Of a stretch of DNA of 64,000 nucleotides, positions 13,101 to 25,909 are shown one piece after another. The translations under genes and the position numbers were made by a program. The stretch spans positions 806,001 through 870,000 of the forward strand of contig NW_002476212.1 of the NCBI RefSeq assembly GCF_000189635.1, given 5' to 3'. Source of the DNA: Tetrahymena thermophila SB210 (Eukaryota; Ciliophora; Oligohymenophorea; Hymenostomatida; Tetrahymenidae). Below the pieces are notes generated by a model, which was given only the letters and a program-made list of their open reading frames with translations, ran no database searches and was not told where the DNA came from. Numbering within the stretch: position 1 is the first letter of the stretch; each line of letters opens with the position of its first letter.

Positions 13101-16100
13101 AAGATTAAAAATCAACCTAAAAAGTATTAAAATACTTAATTAAAATAAAATAACCAAAGTAGTAAAGTATAAAATGCAAAAAATAAATTGCCTCTTTAAA
13201 ATAATAAATAAAAATTGTAATACCGTGATGAAGACAATTTAAATAAATAAAATGATCTTGATGATGAAGATTATGAATAATATGACAGGAGAAGTAATTA
13301 TGATTAAGAAGAAAGTGAAGAACATTATTAAGATAAAAAATTGGGTGTATAATAAGATGAAGAGGAAGAAGACAATGAAGATGAGTAGTATAACTAAGTT
13401 TATGAAGAGGATGAAGACTAGTCTTCAAATTCTTATTAAAAAATTACCTAAAATTAATATTTTAAGAATTAAAATCAGCTTTAGAGCTCTTAAATAAATA
13501 AAAATACAAAGTAAAGAAGGGGAAATTACTCAAGCACAAACATCAGAGGAGAATATGAAGAACATGAAAATTAAAATTTATCTGAAGAAGACGAATATGT
13601 TAAGCATAAGAAATAAACTAAAAGTAAAATATCTGGTTAAGGTTTAGAGGACGAAGATATGATTGAAAAGCTAGCACCTAAATCATTGGGTACATAATCT
13701 GGATAAAATTATTTTAATAATGCTAATAGAGTACCTGCAGGTGATGGAGGTAAAAGAATAGTTAAAAGTGCTATGAACTCTTTAAAAAATAGTGATTAAA
13801 AAAATCCAACTCTGGGTAGACAGTAATAATAATAGTAGCAACAACAATAACAATTGTAGCAATCAACTAGTAATAACTTTTAGAACTTTAAACCTAATAC
13901 AATTTCTTCTTAGGCATAAATTTTATCAGGAAGTACTTCAACCAAGCACAACAATTATATGGCAGCAACAACTGCTTAATAGATTGAAGGTGATGACAAG
14001 TACCTGCGTTTAAATATTTCACCTTCAGTTGATGATGACTAAGTGATGAGATATACTAACAACTTTAAGAATAAACAATAAAAGGGAATGACCAAAAGTT
14101 CACAGACTTTACCAAAGGGATAGTAAATGCCATAATAAATGAAGCCAAATTAAGACTAGAATATAACTTAGCCATAACAAGGCTACAGCTGGAGAGAGGA
14201 TGACCTTGAGCTACTGCTTGATAAAATCAACAACAATAATAGCTGGTCTACAAGAGTAAGTGCTTTCGAGTCAATGAAAGAAGTCATAGGAGAATTAAGT
14301 GCTTAAAATATATCAGCTTCAAATTAAGGATTTAAATAGAATATTGAGAATGAAAAAGTAAATCCAACTCTTATGAAGAGAATAGTTCATGCACATATCG
14401 ATCATCTCTCAGATTCACATTTTAAAGTGATTAGTGTTTGCTTAGATTCTCTTATTTCAATCGTATCGTATGATACAACACATGTTCTTCCAAAACTAGA
14501 TTAAATAATCTTTAAAGTAAATTTTTAATTAATTAATTTTGATAATAAAAATTTCTTTATTCATCCATTTTATTTATAATTTTTGCAATATTAAAGATGA
14601 ATAAATTTAGAATAACATTTTTTAATTTAATTTTAGGTATTAAATAATTTGATTGATTAGAAAGATGTAGTTTCAAGTAAAGCTAACTTCCTTATCAATA
14701 TCTTATCAAAAATATTCCCAGCTGAGAGACTTATTGAGCCTATACAGAAAGTCCTTGAATAAACGAACAAAAATCTGCTAAAAATATGTTCTTTAGAAGT
14801 TCTAATGGTGACTGTCAAAAAGTAATTAAAATTTATTATTATGAACCTAAATTTGATAATCCTACCAAAATTAGTTAGTAGATTGAACATAAAATTTTTT
14901 TTTGATGCTTGTTCAAAATTTTATTCTATTAAAATAAAAACCTAACAATAAATTCAAAAAATAAACACGCATTATTGATATTAATGCGACTATAAAAGTT
15001 TTATCAAATTTTTGAAGTGTTGTTTATTTATTTGGTGATTAATCTATTTAGATTTAAATTTTTTGTCATTTTTTATAAAAATGTTCTATTTTTGCAAGCA
15101 AGATAAAATATTATTTATCTTCTTTCAATTATTTTCTAGAATTTTATAAAATTTTATTTCGTTATAAAAAAATTTAAAGTGCCGAAGAGTATTATCAAAC
15201 TATTTCGAATGTACGTCATACTGTATAATTAATGTGCATGATCATATAGGAGAACTAAAATTAAAAATAAATGGTTCTTCCTTGTCTTGGTATAATTCTC
15301 GCTCTAAGAGATCACAATCAGCAAGGTACTCTTCATTCTATCCTATCACTTACAAATTAGAATTAAATAACTGCTTTGAGGAATTTATCATATGAATATG
15401 CTTAAGATTTAGAAGAAGATTTGAGAAAGTATGTTCAAAAAGAAAACATAAAACCAACTGATAAATTAACAAAATCTAATATGAAATAATTTTAAATTGA
15501 TTCAAATCCACCTGCTTTAGCAATTAATGGAACTTAGGGATAGCAATAATTGATACAAGTAGGAAATAGTGCTACTCCTAATGCAAGTTAAGTAAACTAA
15601 ATGAATGCAACATAAAATGGAGGAGGTATGTTTAATACTAAACAGTAGCAGCAACAACCTCAATATAATACTTAAAAGAGTTAAAACAATAATAATTAAC
15701 AAAATGGAACTCTTTAAAACTAAAAAAATAGAATGGTTTAGAATGGAGGTAAAATCTCTGAAAATTTATAGGCTCCTATACAAAATTTTGATATTCAACG
15801 TATTGAAGAAATATGTGCTTGTGTGAGTGAATTTGAATAAAATGAGTCATTTATTATTCAAAATATCAACGAGATTTTACTTAATACAATTGAATTCTTC
15901 AAATAAAATAGCCGTAAAACAAAAGAGTAGTCTTTAAAAATTTTCTAAAGCTTATTTATAAGAAACTATTTTTATTTGACCATATAGCCTCATACAGTAA
16001 TAGAATGCTTGAGCATCTATCCATACATTCCAAAAGACATGGTACACATTTACTTGAAAAAAAAATTTTAAATACAATTAAAAAAATATAAAAATGAAAA

Positions 16101-17478
16101 ATACTTCTAAATTTGAATTAATTCAAACTATTTTATTGGAAAAGATATGCAAATTTTTTATCAAAAAGAGATTAAATTAGAATAATTTTTAAAGTAAAAG
16201 CAAAATAATAAATCTAAATTGAATAAACAGCAAAATCTTTCAAATAAAAAAATTTTAATTTTATTTTTATCTTTGATAGAAATGGAATTCATAAATATTT
16301 AGTTAATATATATAACATGCTATTATTTATCAAAAAGCTGAAAAATTAATAAATAATTTAATTTAGATTTAAAATTTTTAATGGATATTTTTAAAAATAA
16401 GGATTTTTACCAAATTGATGAAGTTATTGATGAAATGATTGATTGTGTACCGCACTTAATATTTATGAAAGCATTAGTCGAGAAGCTTAATTCAGAAAAA
16501 CCACCATAATTATAGATCATGATTAAAAAAATCTCTTATATCTTAAGGAAGGCTCGTAAAGAAGAAATACGTCCATTTTTAGATCATATAATAGATTCGT
16601 TTAAACTTGTAAGCTTTTTTCTTCATTATCATTTTTTATAAATAAAGCATAGACATTTCTCTTTTTTGATAATTTTTAGTTAGATATATTTAATATTACA
16701 GTGATTTGATATTATTTAAAGATTTTATTGATTTTAAATGAACTATTCTCATTCAACATCTAAAGAAATCAAATAAAAGAAGAAATAATATAAAATTTAT
16801 TTAAAAATGTAAATAGATTAAAATAGAAAACTTGAATTGAATCATTAAATTTTGAATAAATAACAATCGTATTTCAAAAAGGTTAATTGCGTCATTTATA
16901 CCTTTTTTAAATTATCTTATAATATAAAAAAACAAATAATCTTTTAGAATTAAGAGTGTTATCATAACCATCAATCACACACTTCTAATTTAAAAATTCC
17001 AAAATTAAAAAAAATGCCAATAAATTAACATTTTTCTATAAACAAATAAGAGCTAAATTAATATTTAAAATAAAAATTTTTTATCATTTAATTCACTTAA
17101 AAAGATCAATAGATAAATCTCATCGTTAAATGAAAACTGTTAAATGAATATATATAGAAAAAAGAAGTAGCTTTTCAAGAAAAAATTTAAATAAAATATT
17201 GCTTTTAACAGATAATTAACAGTCTTTATAAATTTGTTATTTGAAGATAAACCAATGTTTAATTTAATTAACTTTTTAATTCTATAAATAAATAGTCAAT
17301 AAATGACCAAAGCCCAGATGTTAGAAAAAGTGTGGTCTTTTGTCTTGTAGACTTAAAATTTCTTTTCTAAGAAGAAGTTGATCCTTATTTGCATTAATTT
17401 ACTGGAAACTAGTAAAAGCTTGTTGATATTTATGTCAAAAAGCGCTAATAAAATGATGGAAACGGAGGGTTAGATTGA
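10176..17478 (+). CDS. CLASP-family microtubule-associated protein (TOG domains)
   Basis: Starts at ATG 10176 (MGSNKDDIKP). Exon 1 ends at 10275 and splices to 10533, giving a TOG-like array: ADWNKRLEALKTLQGMV, then LKDLRSAVQKEACKLLS, then CSSKSQQVRSRVSQYL and KGVQDANPEVRLNFRQVFG. These match the CLASP-N (TOG2) HEAT repeats in order. Exons from about 11490 to 14520 hold a long Ser/Asn/Gln-rich linker with an acidic segment near 13240-13440. A second TOG-like domain follows (YSWREDDLELLLDKINNN... from about 14180), then more linker and the CLIP-binding-type C-terminus. The end (DVRKSVVFCLVDLKF, then LHQFTGNQQKLVDIYVKK) matches the C-terminal helices of animal CLASPs. TGA is at 17476-17478. The product should bind microtubule plus ends and tubulin lattice and slow catastrophe. 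Roughly ten introns; not all borders fixed. Confidence 0.9.
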
Positions 17479-19521
17479 AGAAATATAAAAAATAAACTTT
17501 TTATAAATAAATTATTTTACTTTAATTAAATTAAAACAACAAATCTACTTTCTTTCTTTCTTACTTACTATTTATAAGAAGCAAACAAAAAGTTGTTTCA
17601 AAAATAGTAACTTAATAATATTCAATTTAAATTTAAATAAGATTAATAATAATTAAAATAAAATTTTGTATTATATTTATTTTAAAACTGTATAAATTTA
17701 ATTAAAAAATATGTTATAACAATTTTATCTGATTTGATAGGTTTAACCATACTAATTTATTTAATTAATTGATTTTATAATAAAAAACTAATTATTATGC
17801 TAAATCATATTTCAATTCTATGATTGATGATCATATATTTTGTTAATTATAATATATCTAATACCATAAATATAATTATAATTTTAATACGTTAACATTT
17901 AGGTAAGTAAATCAAATTTTGATTGTATAATCCTATAATTTTTTGATTATAATAATTATTACTTTTTTTGTGTTTTGAATACTAAAAAAGGAGTATTTTG
18001 CTTAGATATAATAATTATTATATTTATAATAAATTCTAATTTATTTTTTAAAAATTATTAGAAATTAATTTAATGGGAAGAAGGTGACAAATATATTATC
18101 TTTGATAAAAATTCCTTTTAAACATTTAAATTATTTCTAGTAATGTATAATGTAATTACTATAATTTTAAGGAAATAAAAATATTTCTTTGTATTTAATG
18201 AAGGAAGTATTTAGAATTTTTTGCTACTTGTAAAAGCAAATCATTTTTTGGAGTTGTGAGTAATATTTGAATCAAATTATTTTTTTATCTTAATGAGTCA
18301 ACCGAAAATTATTGTGTAGAAAAAATTTACAAAATATAAATAGTTATATTAATTAAATAAATGAGTTTGTTTGTTTGTTTGTTTGTTTTAAGTATTGTGG
18401 TTGAAACTTTCAATAGAAAAAAATTAAAAGTTTTATTAATTAGTGCAAAATAAAATCAAAATTGAACAATATTTGAAGTCACTTTATTAGTTTTGTAATG
18501 ACGAAAAATAAGTAAGTTAAGGCTTGATTTTTTTTTAATTTTACAGATCTATTTTTAGTTTATTAATTTAATAAGATTGAAAAAATCTATTATCTTTTTA
18601 ATCAAATTTTCTATTTCCAATTTAAAAATTAGAAAAAAATAGAAAAGTAATTCAAAATAAAGAAAAAAAGAAATAAACAACATGTTTACCATCAAATTCT
18701 ATTCAATCATACATACGTGCTGAAAATTAATACGTCCTTTTTGGAACAAATTTTAAATATAAATTGTTCTTTTTCGTCTTCGTTTTAATCTGGGTTTTGT
18801 TAGATTGAACAAAAAATTGCAATTTTTCAACAATAAATAGTAAATATAATTTAAGAGAACAAAAATGAGAATTTCCTCATATTTTTAAATTTTGATAAAT
18901 TGTTGATCTATTATTAATATAATATTGATACCTTTCTATTTTTATTACGATATTTTGTGACGCTTCCTATTAATTAATACAAATTATTGTATTTTTGTCA
19001 GACTCTTGTTTATTAATGTGAAGACTTTAATACAAATAATAGGCAAGCAAAAAACAAACAAAAAAAATAATTAAATTTTGTAATTAATTTACTTCATAAC
19101 TACTCTAATATTGTGACTTTTGTTAGATTATTAGAGTTAGCATAGTTGTATTCTAATTTACTCATACAAATCAAATTTACTCAATTATTAAAATAATCAA
19201 ATTGTTTTGATTGAAAAGTAGTCTTTACATACACACACACTAATAAATAATTAAATATTTGTCTTGATGATTTCTTTCATTGTGATTATTTATTATTAAT
19301 TTTGCTGTTTACCGTATATTCAAAAGTCATTTTATACGTCATAGAGTCAATCAAAAAAATGCAAAAATTAATTAAGAAAAAAAAGTCTTTTGGAGCTAAA
19401 TAGCGCAATTAAAAAAAGAAAAAACAAAAGAAAGCTATAACAAAAAGGACTTTATACATTAACTTTAAAAACTATCAAACAAATATTATTGTATTACTTT
19501 CAAAAAATCTGAATTAAATTG
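17479..19521. other. Intergenic, tandem genes; TTTG repeat
   Basis: About 2 kb of AT-rich DNA between two plus-strand genes. A (TTTG)n run lies near 18365-18388 and a short (CA)n near 19231-19240. No open frame with coding character and no structured RNA seen. Confidence 0.55.
18363..18390. repeat. (TTTG)n tetranucleotide repeat
   Basis: Perfect run of about six TTTG units in the spacer after the CLASP gene. The complementary CAAA run appears near 710-740 and other TTTG/CTTG runs near 27175-27215. Confidence 0.8.
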
Positions 19522-21294
19522 ATGGATTAAAAGCCTTCTTGTATAATATAATCATCCTTCCTTGATTAGGAAGCCTCGTCTGATAACATTCCTCTGAAAT
19601 TACACTACACAAAAGTCATTTAAAGTGATGTTAAAAACCCTATTGCATCAATTATTATAATACATGGATTGGGTTAATATTCAGAACTATACTATGACTT
19701 GGCAGAGTATTTCTCATCATACAAATATGTATGTCACCTTATCGACTTAAGAGGATTTGGGTAAGCAAAGTTATTGCATTTATCTAGTTAAACTTTTGAC
19801 ATTTATTAGCTTTAAAGATTTAAAACGAAAATGAATCCATAAAATAATTTACTCTATCATTCTATCTATTTATTATTAATTGGATTATTGATAGTATCTA
19901 ATATTTTCAAAACTGAGCCATATAATTTCAATATATTTCTTGAACCTATTGAATTATTTATAAACTAATTAATTAAGCTACTGAAATAGTATTAAAAAAT
20001 ACCAATGAGTTGATTGATTTTGATAGATTAATAATTTTAATTACATTTTTTTTCAATTTAATGATACAATTAAATTTCGCTAACAAGCAATCCAACAAAC
20101 GTACTGATATCAGCTTCTGTCTAATCCATAAAATTAATATATTTTTAATTCAGCTTTACTTAAGTCTTTTTTAATAATTTCATGATTATTTAACAAATAG
20201 ATATTCTGGAGGTGTAAAAGGACTTTCTAATTTTGAGGATATGATTAAAGACATTGAACTACTTTTGCAGTAAGTACGTAAAGACATCCCTTTATTCGTA
20301 TGTGGTCATTCACTAGGAGCATCTTTGCTTCTATCAATTGGTGTAAGAAATCCTAGGCTAAACATCAGTGGTTTTATTGCACTAGCACCGCTTGTCGATC
20401 CTGATAGACATGGCTATGAAAGAAAAAATGGAATTATATCTAAATTCACATAATATGGAGTTAGAATACTTGGAGAGTTTTTAGGCGTAAATATTTTGCT
20501 TAATTAGCAATATTTTTAACTAAATTCAGTTAATTCAAAAAAAAAAAAAAATCAAATTTGGAAATAAGAATTTATTTTGAGATTTAATAATTTTACTCAC
20601 AAAATGTTTGTTAATCCAAAAATAATTTCAAAATTGATATTTCAATATTTCTTTTAAGTAATTATTTTTAAAAAATAAAAAATTGCTTGAAAAGACATAG
20701 CTGAATATTTAATCAATTCTTGCATATAAAAAGAATTTACCATAAAAAATCTAAATTTTTTTATTATGTACAATAAATAGGATATTCTTTAATCTAATTG
20801 GGCCATTTAGCAAAATTTAAAAAAGGGGAAAAACCTCATGGTACAAAATATAGGGTAATTAACTTACTTACTGAATAACTCATTATTTTTAATTGTTACT
20901 TTCTCAAAGAAATACCAAAATAGTAAAAAATATTTTTTGTAATATAATACATAGTCTTTAAATGGTAAAAAGTCTTTTGAAGGGAATAAGGTAATTAAAT
21001 GATTAAGCTTGCAGCTTCAACTACCCTATCTTCATTGTTCAAGGAAGCTAAGACTGTGTTTGTAATCTTAAAAAAACAGAAGGCTTTTTTGATATGATTA
21101 ATAGCTCGGACAAAGCAATGCAAGTTATTCCTAGTATTTCACATGAAATAATTTAAGATGATAACAGTGGCAGAGTTAAGTTAGAAATCCTTGCATGGAT
21201 GTAACTTAGACTTCAAAATGCACGTCCATTCTCAGAGACTTAAATCTAGATAAAAATTTACAAATAAACAAGCCCGAAGGTAAAATCATACTGA
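19522..21294 (+). CDS. Monoacylglycerol-lipase-like alpha/beta hydrolase
   Basis: Four exons, 19522-19760, 20201-20486, 20781-20854 and 20955-21294, keep one frame and give 312 residues, close to the roughly 300 of monoglyceride lipases. Family marks appear in order: oxyanion-side IIIIHGLGQYSELY (about 50), DLRGFG-YSGG across the first splice, the nucleophile elbow VCGHSLGAS (Ser in GHSLG), the acid in IVQGSQDCV, and the catalytic His in PSISHEI. The Ser-Asp-His triad is therefore complete. It likely hydrolyses monoacylglycerol or a related ester (serine aminopeptidase S33 clan). No signal peptide or membrane segment is evident. The stop at 21292-21294 follows an AAG-GTAAAA that could serve as a splice donor to small downstream exons, so the last few residues are uncertain. 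Confidence 0.9.
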
Positions 21295-23084
21295 ATTTTT
21301 AAATATTAAATTTATATTTTAATAAAAAATAAATTAGTGGAGACTATTAAAAATGATATTAGGAATGCTGTTTGCAAAAACTATATCTAATATTTCACTG
21401 TAAATATTTTTTTTTTTAATAATCCTTTTTTATATTCTTATTATAAATTTAATAGGTTTTATAATAAGGGAATACTCTTCTAGAAAGTTTACAAAATGTT
21501 TATGATTATCAAATCTTTCTTAATTTTCTGAAGCGATCTTAATTAGAAAACAAATGAGGCAATCTATTTGACAAAACAATTAGTCATCCAATCAATTATT
21601 TATTGTTGATCAAGATTTTAAATATTTTTCAAATGCACTTCATAATTTATTTAAAAAGGATAATTTAAATATTGATTATCAAAATCTTTTGAAACAAAAC
21701 AAAAAATTTTAAATAACTGAAGTGGGCATACATACTAACTAACTAACTATCTAAATAATAACATATAAAATTAATTAATTTAAACAAAGAACTCATCAAA
21801 AATTAACCTTCAAAAAAAGAGAAGGATTGATAATAATAACTTACTTAATCAAAATATGAATAAAATTCAAAAATTATTTCTCAACAAAATATTTAAAAAT
21901 AAAATTATTTATAGCTCTAAAATAAATTTATTGTTTTTTATTTCAATTAAAATACATACTGTAACAAATGTCTTATTCTTTTAACTATTTATTTTATTTT
22001 ACTTGCAGGAATCATAATGAATTTTTATATTTTACTAGTCTCTTTATAAGATTTAAAAATTAACTTAAAGAAAGTAATCTGTCTAAAGTAATTATTTATA
22101 AAATTAATTTGTTAAGTAAAGAGGAATAGTAAAGCAAATAATAAATAACTTCCCACTCTCAATTTGTGTTACTCTGAATTAAAATAGTCAATAATACTCT
22201 GCAATTTTTCTAAGTTAAGAACTAAAACAAAACGCACCAAAAATAATTTAAAAATATTATTTACTTACTTACCCACCCACAATATACAATTAAAATACTT
22301 TGAATTGAATTAATCTCCTTAGGATGAGAATTTTAACCAGTATTTTAACTTAATTTAAAGAAAATTGATTTAAATCAAAATAAATGAAATAATAAATATA
22401 TTGATAAAGTTGTATAAAAATGAGGATTTTTATGAATAAAATATTAGAAGTATTGATATAGAAATACGCATTGCATTTTATATATATACAGAAAGATTTA
22501 CATAGGATATAAAATTAATTTTAATAAAAATGTAGTCTTGTTGTGTGTGTGTGTTAACTAGTTATAAGAAATAATTAATTTAATATTAAAGTAATTCAAA
22601 ATGCTCTTTCATTTATATACTTTTAGTAGAATTATCAGAAATAAATTCTTATTTTATTTATTTACTTTTGCTTAATGTTTTATTTTTTTATATTGTTTGG
22701 TAATAAATTTAGAGAATAATTTATTATCTATTTATTTAATTATAATTTTACTATAAAGCTTAAATACTTTAATTGATATTTATTTTTAACCAATTGAGTT
22801 AAATTTTTAAAAAGTTAAATTAGTTGAAGGGTTATTAATTAATTAATTTATTTTTTAATAATTTTAGTACATTTTAAAATGTTTCTTACTTTATAATTTT
22901 AGTATCATTCATTATATTTTAATTCATGTTTCTGTTTTTGCAATTAAATTAATTTTAGTTTTTTCTATTAATTATTTGGTTAATTAGTACGTTTTTTTAT
23001 TGTGTTTGTTGAATGTAAACAATTTTATAAAGATTTTAGCTTTACTTTACTATTAATATTAGCTAGCTAAATATCTCCTCACTT
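21295..23084. other. Intergenic, convergent genes
   Basis: AT-rich spacer between two convergent genes, with a (TG)n stretch near 22540-22554 and CTAA/ACTA repeats near 21735-21750. Possible small extra 3' exons of the hydrolase lie at about 21339-21400 and 21457-21530 but are not supported beyond splice-like ends. Confidence 0.5.
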
Positions 23085-25205
23085 TCAAGATTATATTTAC
23101 AGGTAAGGATTAAACGAATTTAAATTTTAGTTACTAGAATTCTACTCATTGTTTTTTCCATTGTTGTTGCTGTTATTGCTACCTATCCTTGTAGATAAGT
23201 TGCTTGTCATCATGGCTATGTTGCTTCCAAAACCTTAGGCAAAATTTTGATTTGAATTACTATTATTGCTTGAAGTTTAATTTGTTGATCCGTTTAAATT
23301 CTAGGAGGAGAAAACACCATTAAGTTATTGATTTAAAGGATGCTAGTTAGTTTAATATTTTTAGTGCTATTTGTGCATCACAAAAGGAGAATGTGGAGAC
23401 AACAATAGTTATTTATTATGACGGTTTGATGATACTTCTATATACATTTTACTTGCATCATTATAGGTTTCTTCGATTAAATCTATGTCTAAACACATTT
23501 CATCATTATTGGTATTCTGATTATTGTTATTATTATTATTTGAATTAGAGTTATGAGCTGCATTTCCATTAGATTCTTGACGAATTGAGTTATTCTAAGC
23601 CTTATTATTATAACCATTTTAACTATTGCTTGACAAACCTCCCACATTGTTATTTAGTTAAATTATTTAAGTCTATTTCTTTTTGAATTTCTAATCGTTA
23701 GCCTAGATTTCATTCTTTACTTCATTTGCTATTTTTGTAAGATATTGCTCATCTTTTGTAATGGAACCAAAATTAGATTTTATAAATTTGCTATTACTGT
23801 TATTATGTAAACTTTAGCTGCTCTAGTGCTAATCTTAGCTCTCATTACTATTACTATTTTTTAAGCTCTTAATCTAATTGTTACTGTTAAATGCTTAGCT
23901 TTCATCAAATTGGCTCTTTCCAATTCCTTAAATAATCTTGTTTCTTGGGGTAAATCCAGTACCATTTTATTTCATATGATATTATGGAGTCTAAGGGAAA
24001 GGATTGTATAAATACCTAAAGCTCGATCCAGGGCTTTATATGTTTTAGAAATTTGGAGATTCGTTTGCATTAAAAAGTAGTTATTCTATTATGATAGTTT
24101 AAAATAAATGGTTAAAAATATTTTAGTCAATAAAACAAAATCAATAAAAGAATAATTTAATTCTTTTTTATGAAGTAGATCAAAAAATTTATTTAAGACT
24201 GAATTTTAAAATATTTATTTTTATTTAGTTAAGAGCTTATTAAAATTATTTGAAAAATGTTTGATTGATAGTTTGCTTACATTAATTTAAGAAGCTTGGC
24301 ATGCCAAAATTTGGATCTAAAGGTTGGTGATCATATCTTCTAGATTAAGGTAAGCTGTAGTTAATATGGTGATCATTCTAATCTGATTCAAATTCTTTTT
24401 TAGGAATTCCATTTCCATTAGGTGTAAATGGACTTTTCTTTCTATTTTAAAAGCCATCATATTAGTATCCTTGATCATTAAAATCTTAATTTTAATCTTC
24501 GAAAAAGGATTAATAGTTTTCCATATCAGCACCACCTGAATAAAGACCCATAAGATACGGTTATTGGGCTAAGATGGCTTAATCAAACAGCTAATTAAGT
24601 GCAGGATTTAAAAATTTACTCTGTTATTATTTAAAAATATAGAAATTTTTTAATATTTTACTAATTACTATAAAATTTTTAAGATAGCAAATAATACTTT
24701 TTTTAAGAAATAATTTAATATAAAATAAGTTATTACAGGGTCAAGAATAAATTCTGGAAGGAAGTTTAATGCCTATGCTGGGTTGATAGAATAAAGTTGT
24801 GGCATCACCATTTGTCTATTTAGCTAATCTTGCTTTTAGTTTTTATTATTGACTATTTTAAAAATATTTTTATCACCACTTCTTATTTTGCTTTTCAAAA
24901 TATCATCAAGCTACTACTCTTTTTTGCTACTTTTTCCATTTTGAGAGTTGCTACTTTTTTCTTTGGATGCGCCATTCAATTATAATTTTGATTTTGCATT
25001 ACTGTTAGCATTATCATTTGCTTGATTTTTATTTGTATTATTTGAATTGCTATTTTCTGCAGCTTCATTTTCTTCTTCAGCCTAGCTTTCATCATCGTCA
25101 TCCTAATCAAATAAATCGTCATCACTTTAATCATCCTTTCTGCCTTTACTAGATCCACCACTACGTTTAGTAACTATTATTTTAATACAGACATTTTAGA
25201 AACTG
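23085..25205 (-). CDS. Asn/Gln-rich protein with acidic N-terminal region, function unknown
   Basis: At least three exons are clear on the minus strand: about 25180-24740, about 24620-24285, and about 24090-23085 with TGA at 23085-23087. The N-terminal part is basic, then strongly acidic (a KRSGGSSKGRKDD segment followed by DDDLFDQDDDDES), then Lys/Ser-rich. The middle includes RQMVMPQLYSINPAQAL and PEFILDP, which look ordered and hydrophobic. The C-terminal half is Asn/Ser/Gln-rich with an acidic helix-like piece (DEMCLDIDLIEETYNDAS). The start is not resolved: the coding frame has no ATG nearby, and an upstream exon, perhaps near 25310-25430, is probable. The ATG at 25191 belongs to a different frame that stops at 24976. 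I do not recognise the family. The composition suggests a nuclear or RNA-granule protein, which is a guess. Confidence 0.65.
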
Positions 25206-25909
25206 ATCAGAAATAAAAAATCCTGAAATAATTTATTTAAAATTTGATAAAAGAAGACAAAAGAAAACATAAAATGCTTTTTTTAAAACAAATGCAATCT
25301 AAATAATTACGAATTTTTTTTTCTTTTTCCTTGAGCTTTTATTCTCTCTTCTTCTTGTATAGTGAACTATTTTATTAATATTTAAATTTACTAAATGAAT
25401 AATTAAAATAAATAATGTCATTAAATTATTTAGTTTTTTATGATTAATTTATAAAAGTGTTTGTTTAATAGTAATATTCTTTGAGATTATCTATTTATCG
25501 CTTTAATTAAAATAATCAATCATCATTTGAATTTCTATATTTAAAGTTTGAATGAACAATTTGTAAAATAAGATCTATAAAATAATAATTGAATATTCTT
25601 TTTTTTCTCTCTGTTTATAATGTGTGATGAGCTTTTAAACATTCTTAATTAGATGCGTTCAGCTAAAATTTAAAAATTCTATTATCAAAAAATCTTCTTT
25701 TTTTTCTTTCCGAAAATATGCTCAATATCAATATGTGATTTGAAATTTTGAATGAAAATAGCTAACAGGGAGATTTATATTGATAATGTTAATTTCTTCA
25801 TTTCACTATTATGGATTTATGCTAAGCTCTTTGTTTATTTTTTTTTCTGCCATTTAAAAACAACTTACTAATTTAATCTTACATCAAAAATTTTTCATTT
25901 GATATAGAA
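25206..25909. other. Spacer, possibly with an unplaced 5' exon
   Basis: AT-rich region upstream of the Asn/Gln-rich gene and downstream of the Myb gene. A short GC-richer minus-strand piece at about 25365-25310 encodes Lys/Arg/Glu-rich residues in more than one frame and could be the missing first exon of the gene to the left. Confidence 0.4.

Noticed and set aside
13117-13428. 103-codon minus-strand open frame rich in His and Leu
   Set aside because: It is the antisense of the acidic linker of the CLASP gene; the composition is explained by that.
24545-24553. Perfect GACCCATAA, like the Tetrahymena snRNA upstream element, on the plus strand
   Set aside because: It lies inside an exon of the Asn/Gln-rich gene, and no structured RNA or T run follows at the expected distance, so it is a chance match.
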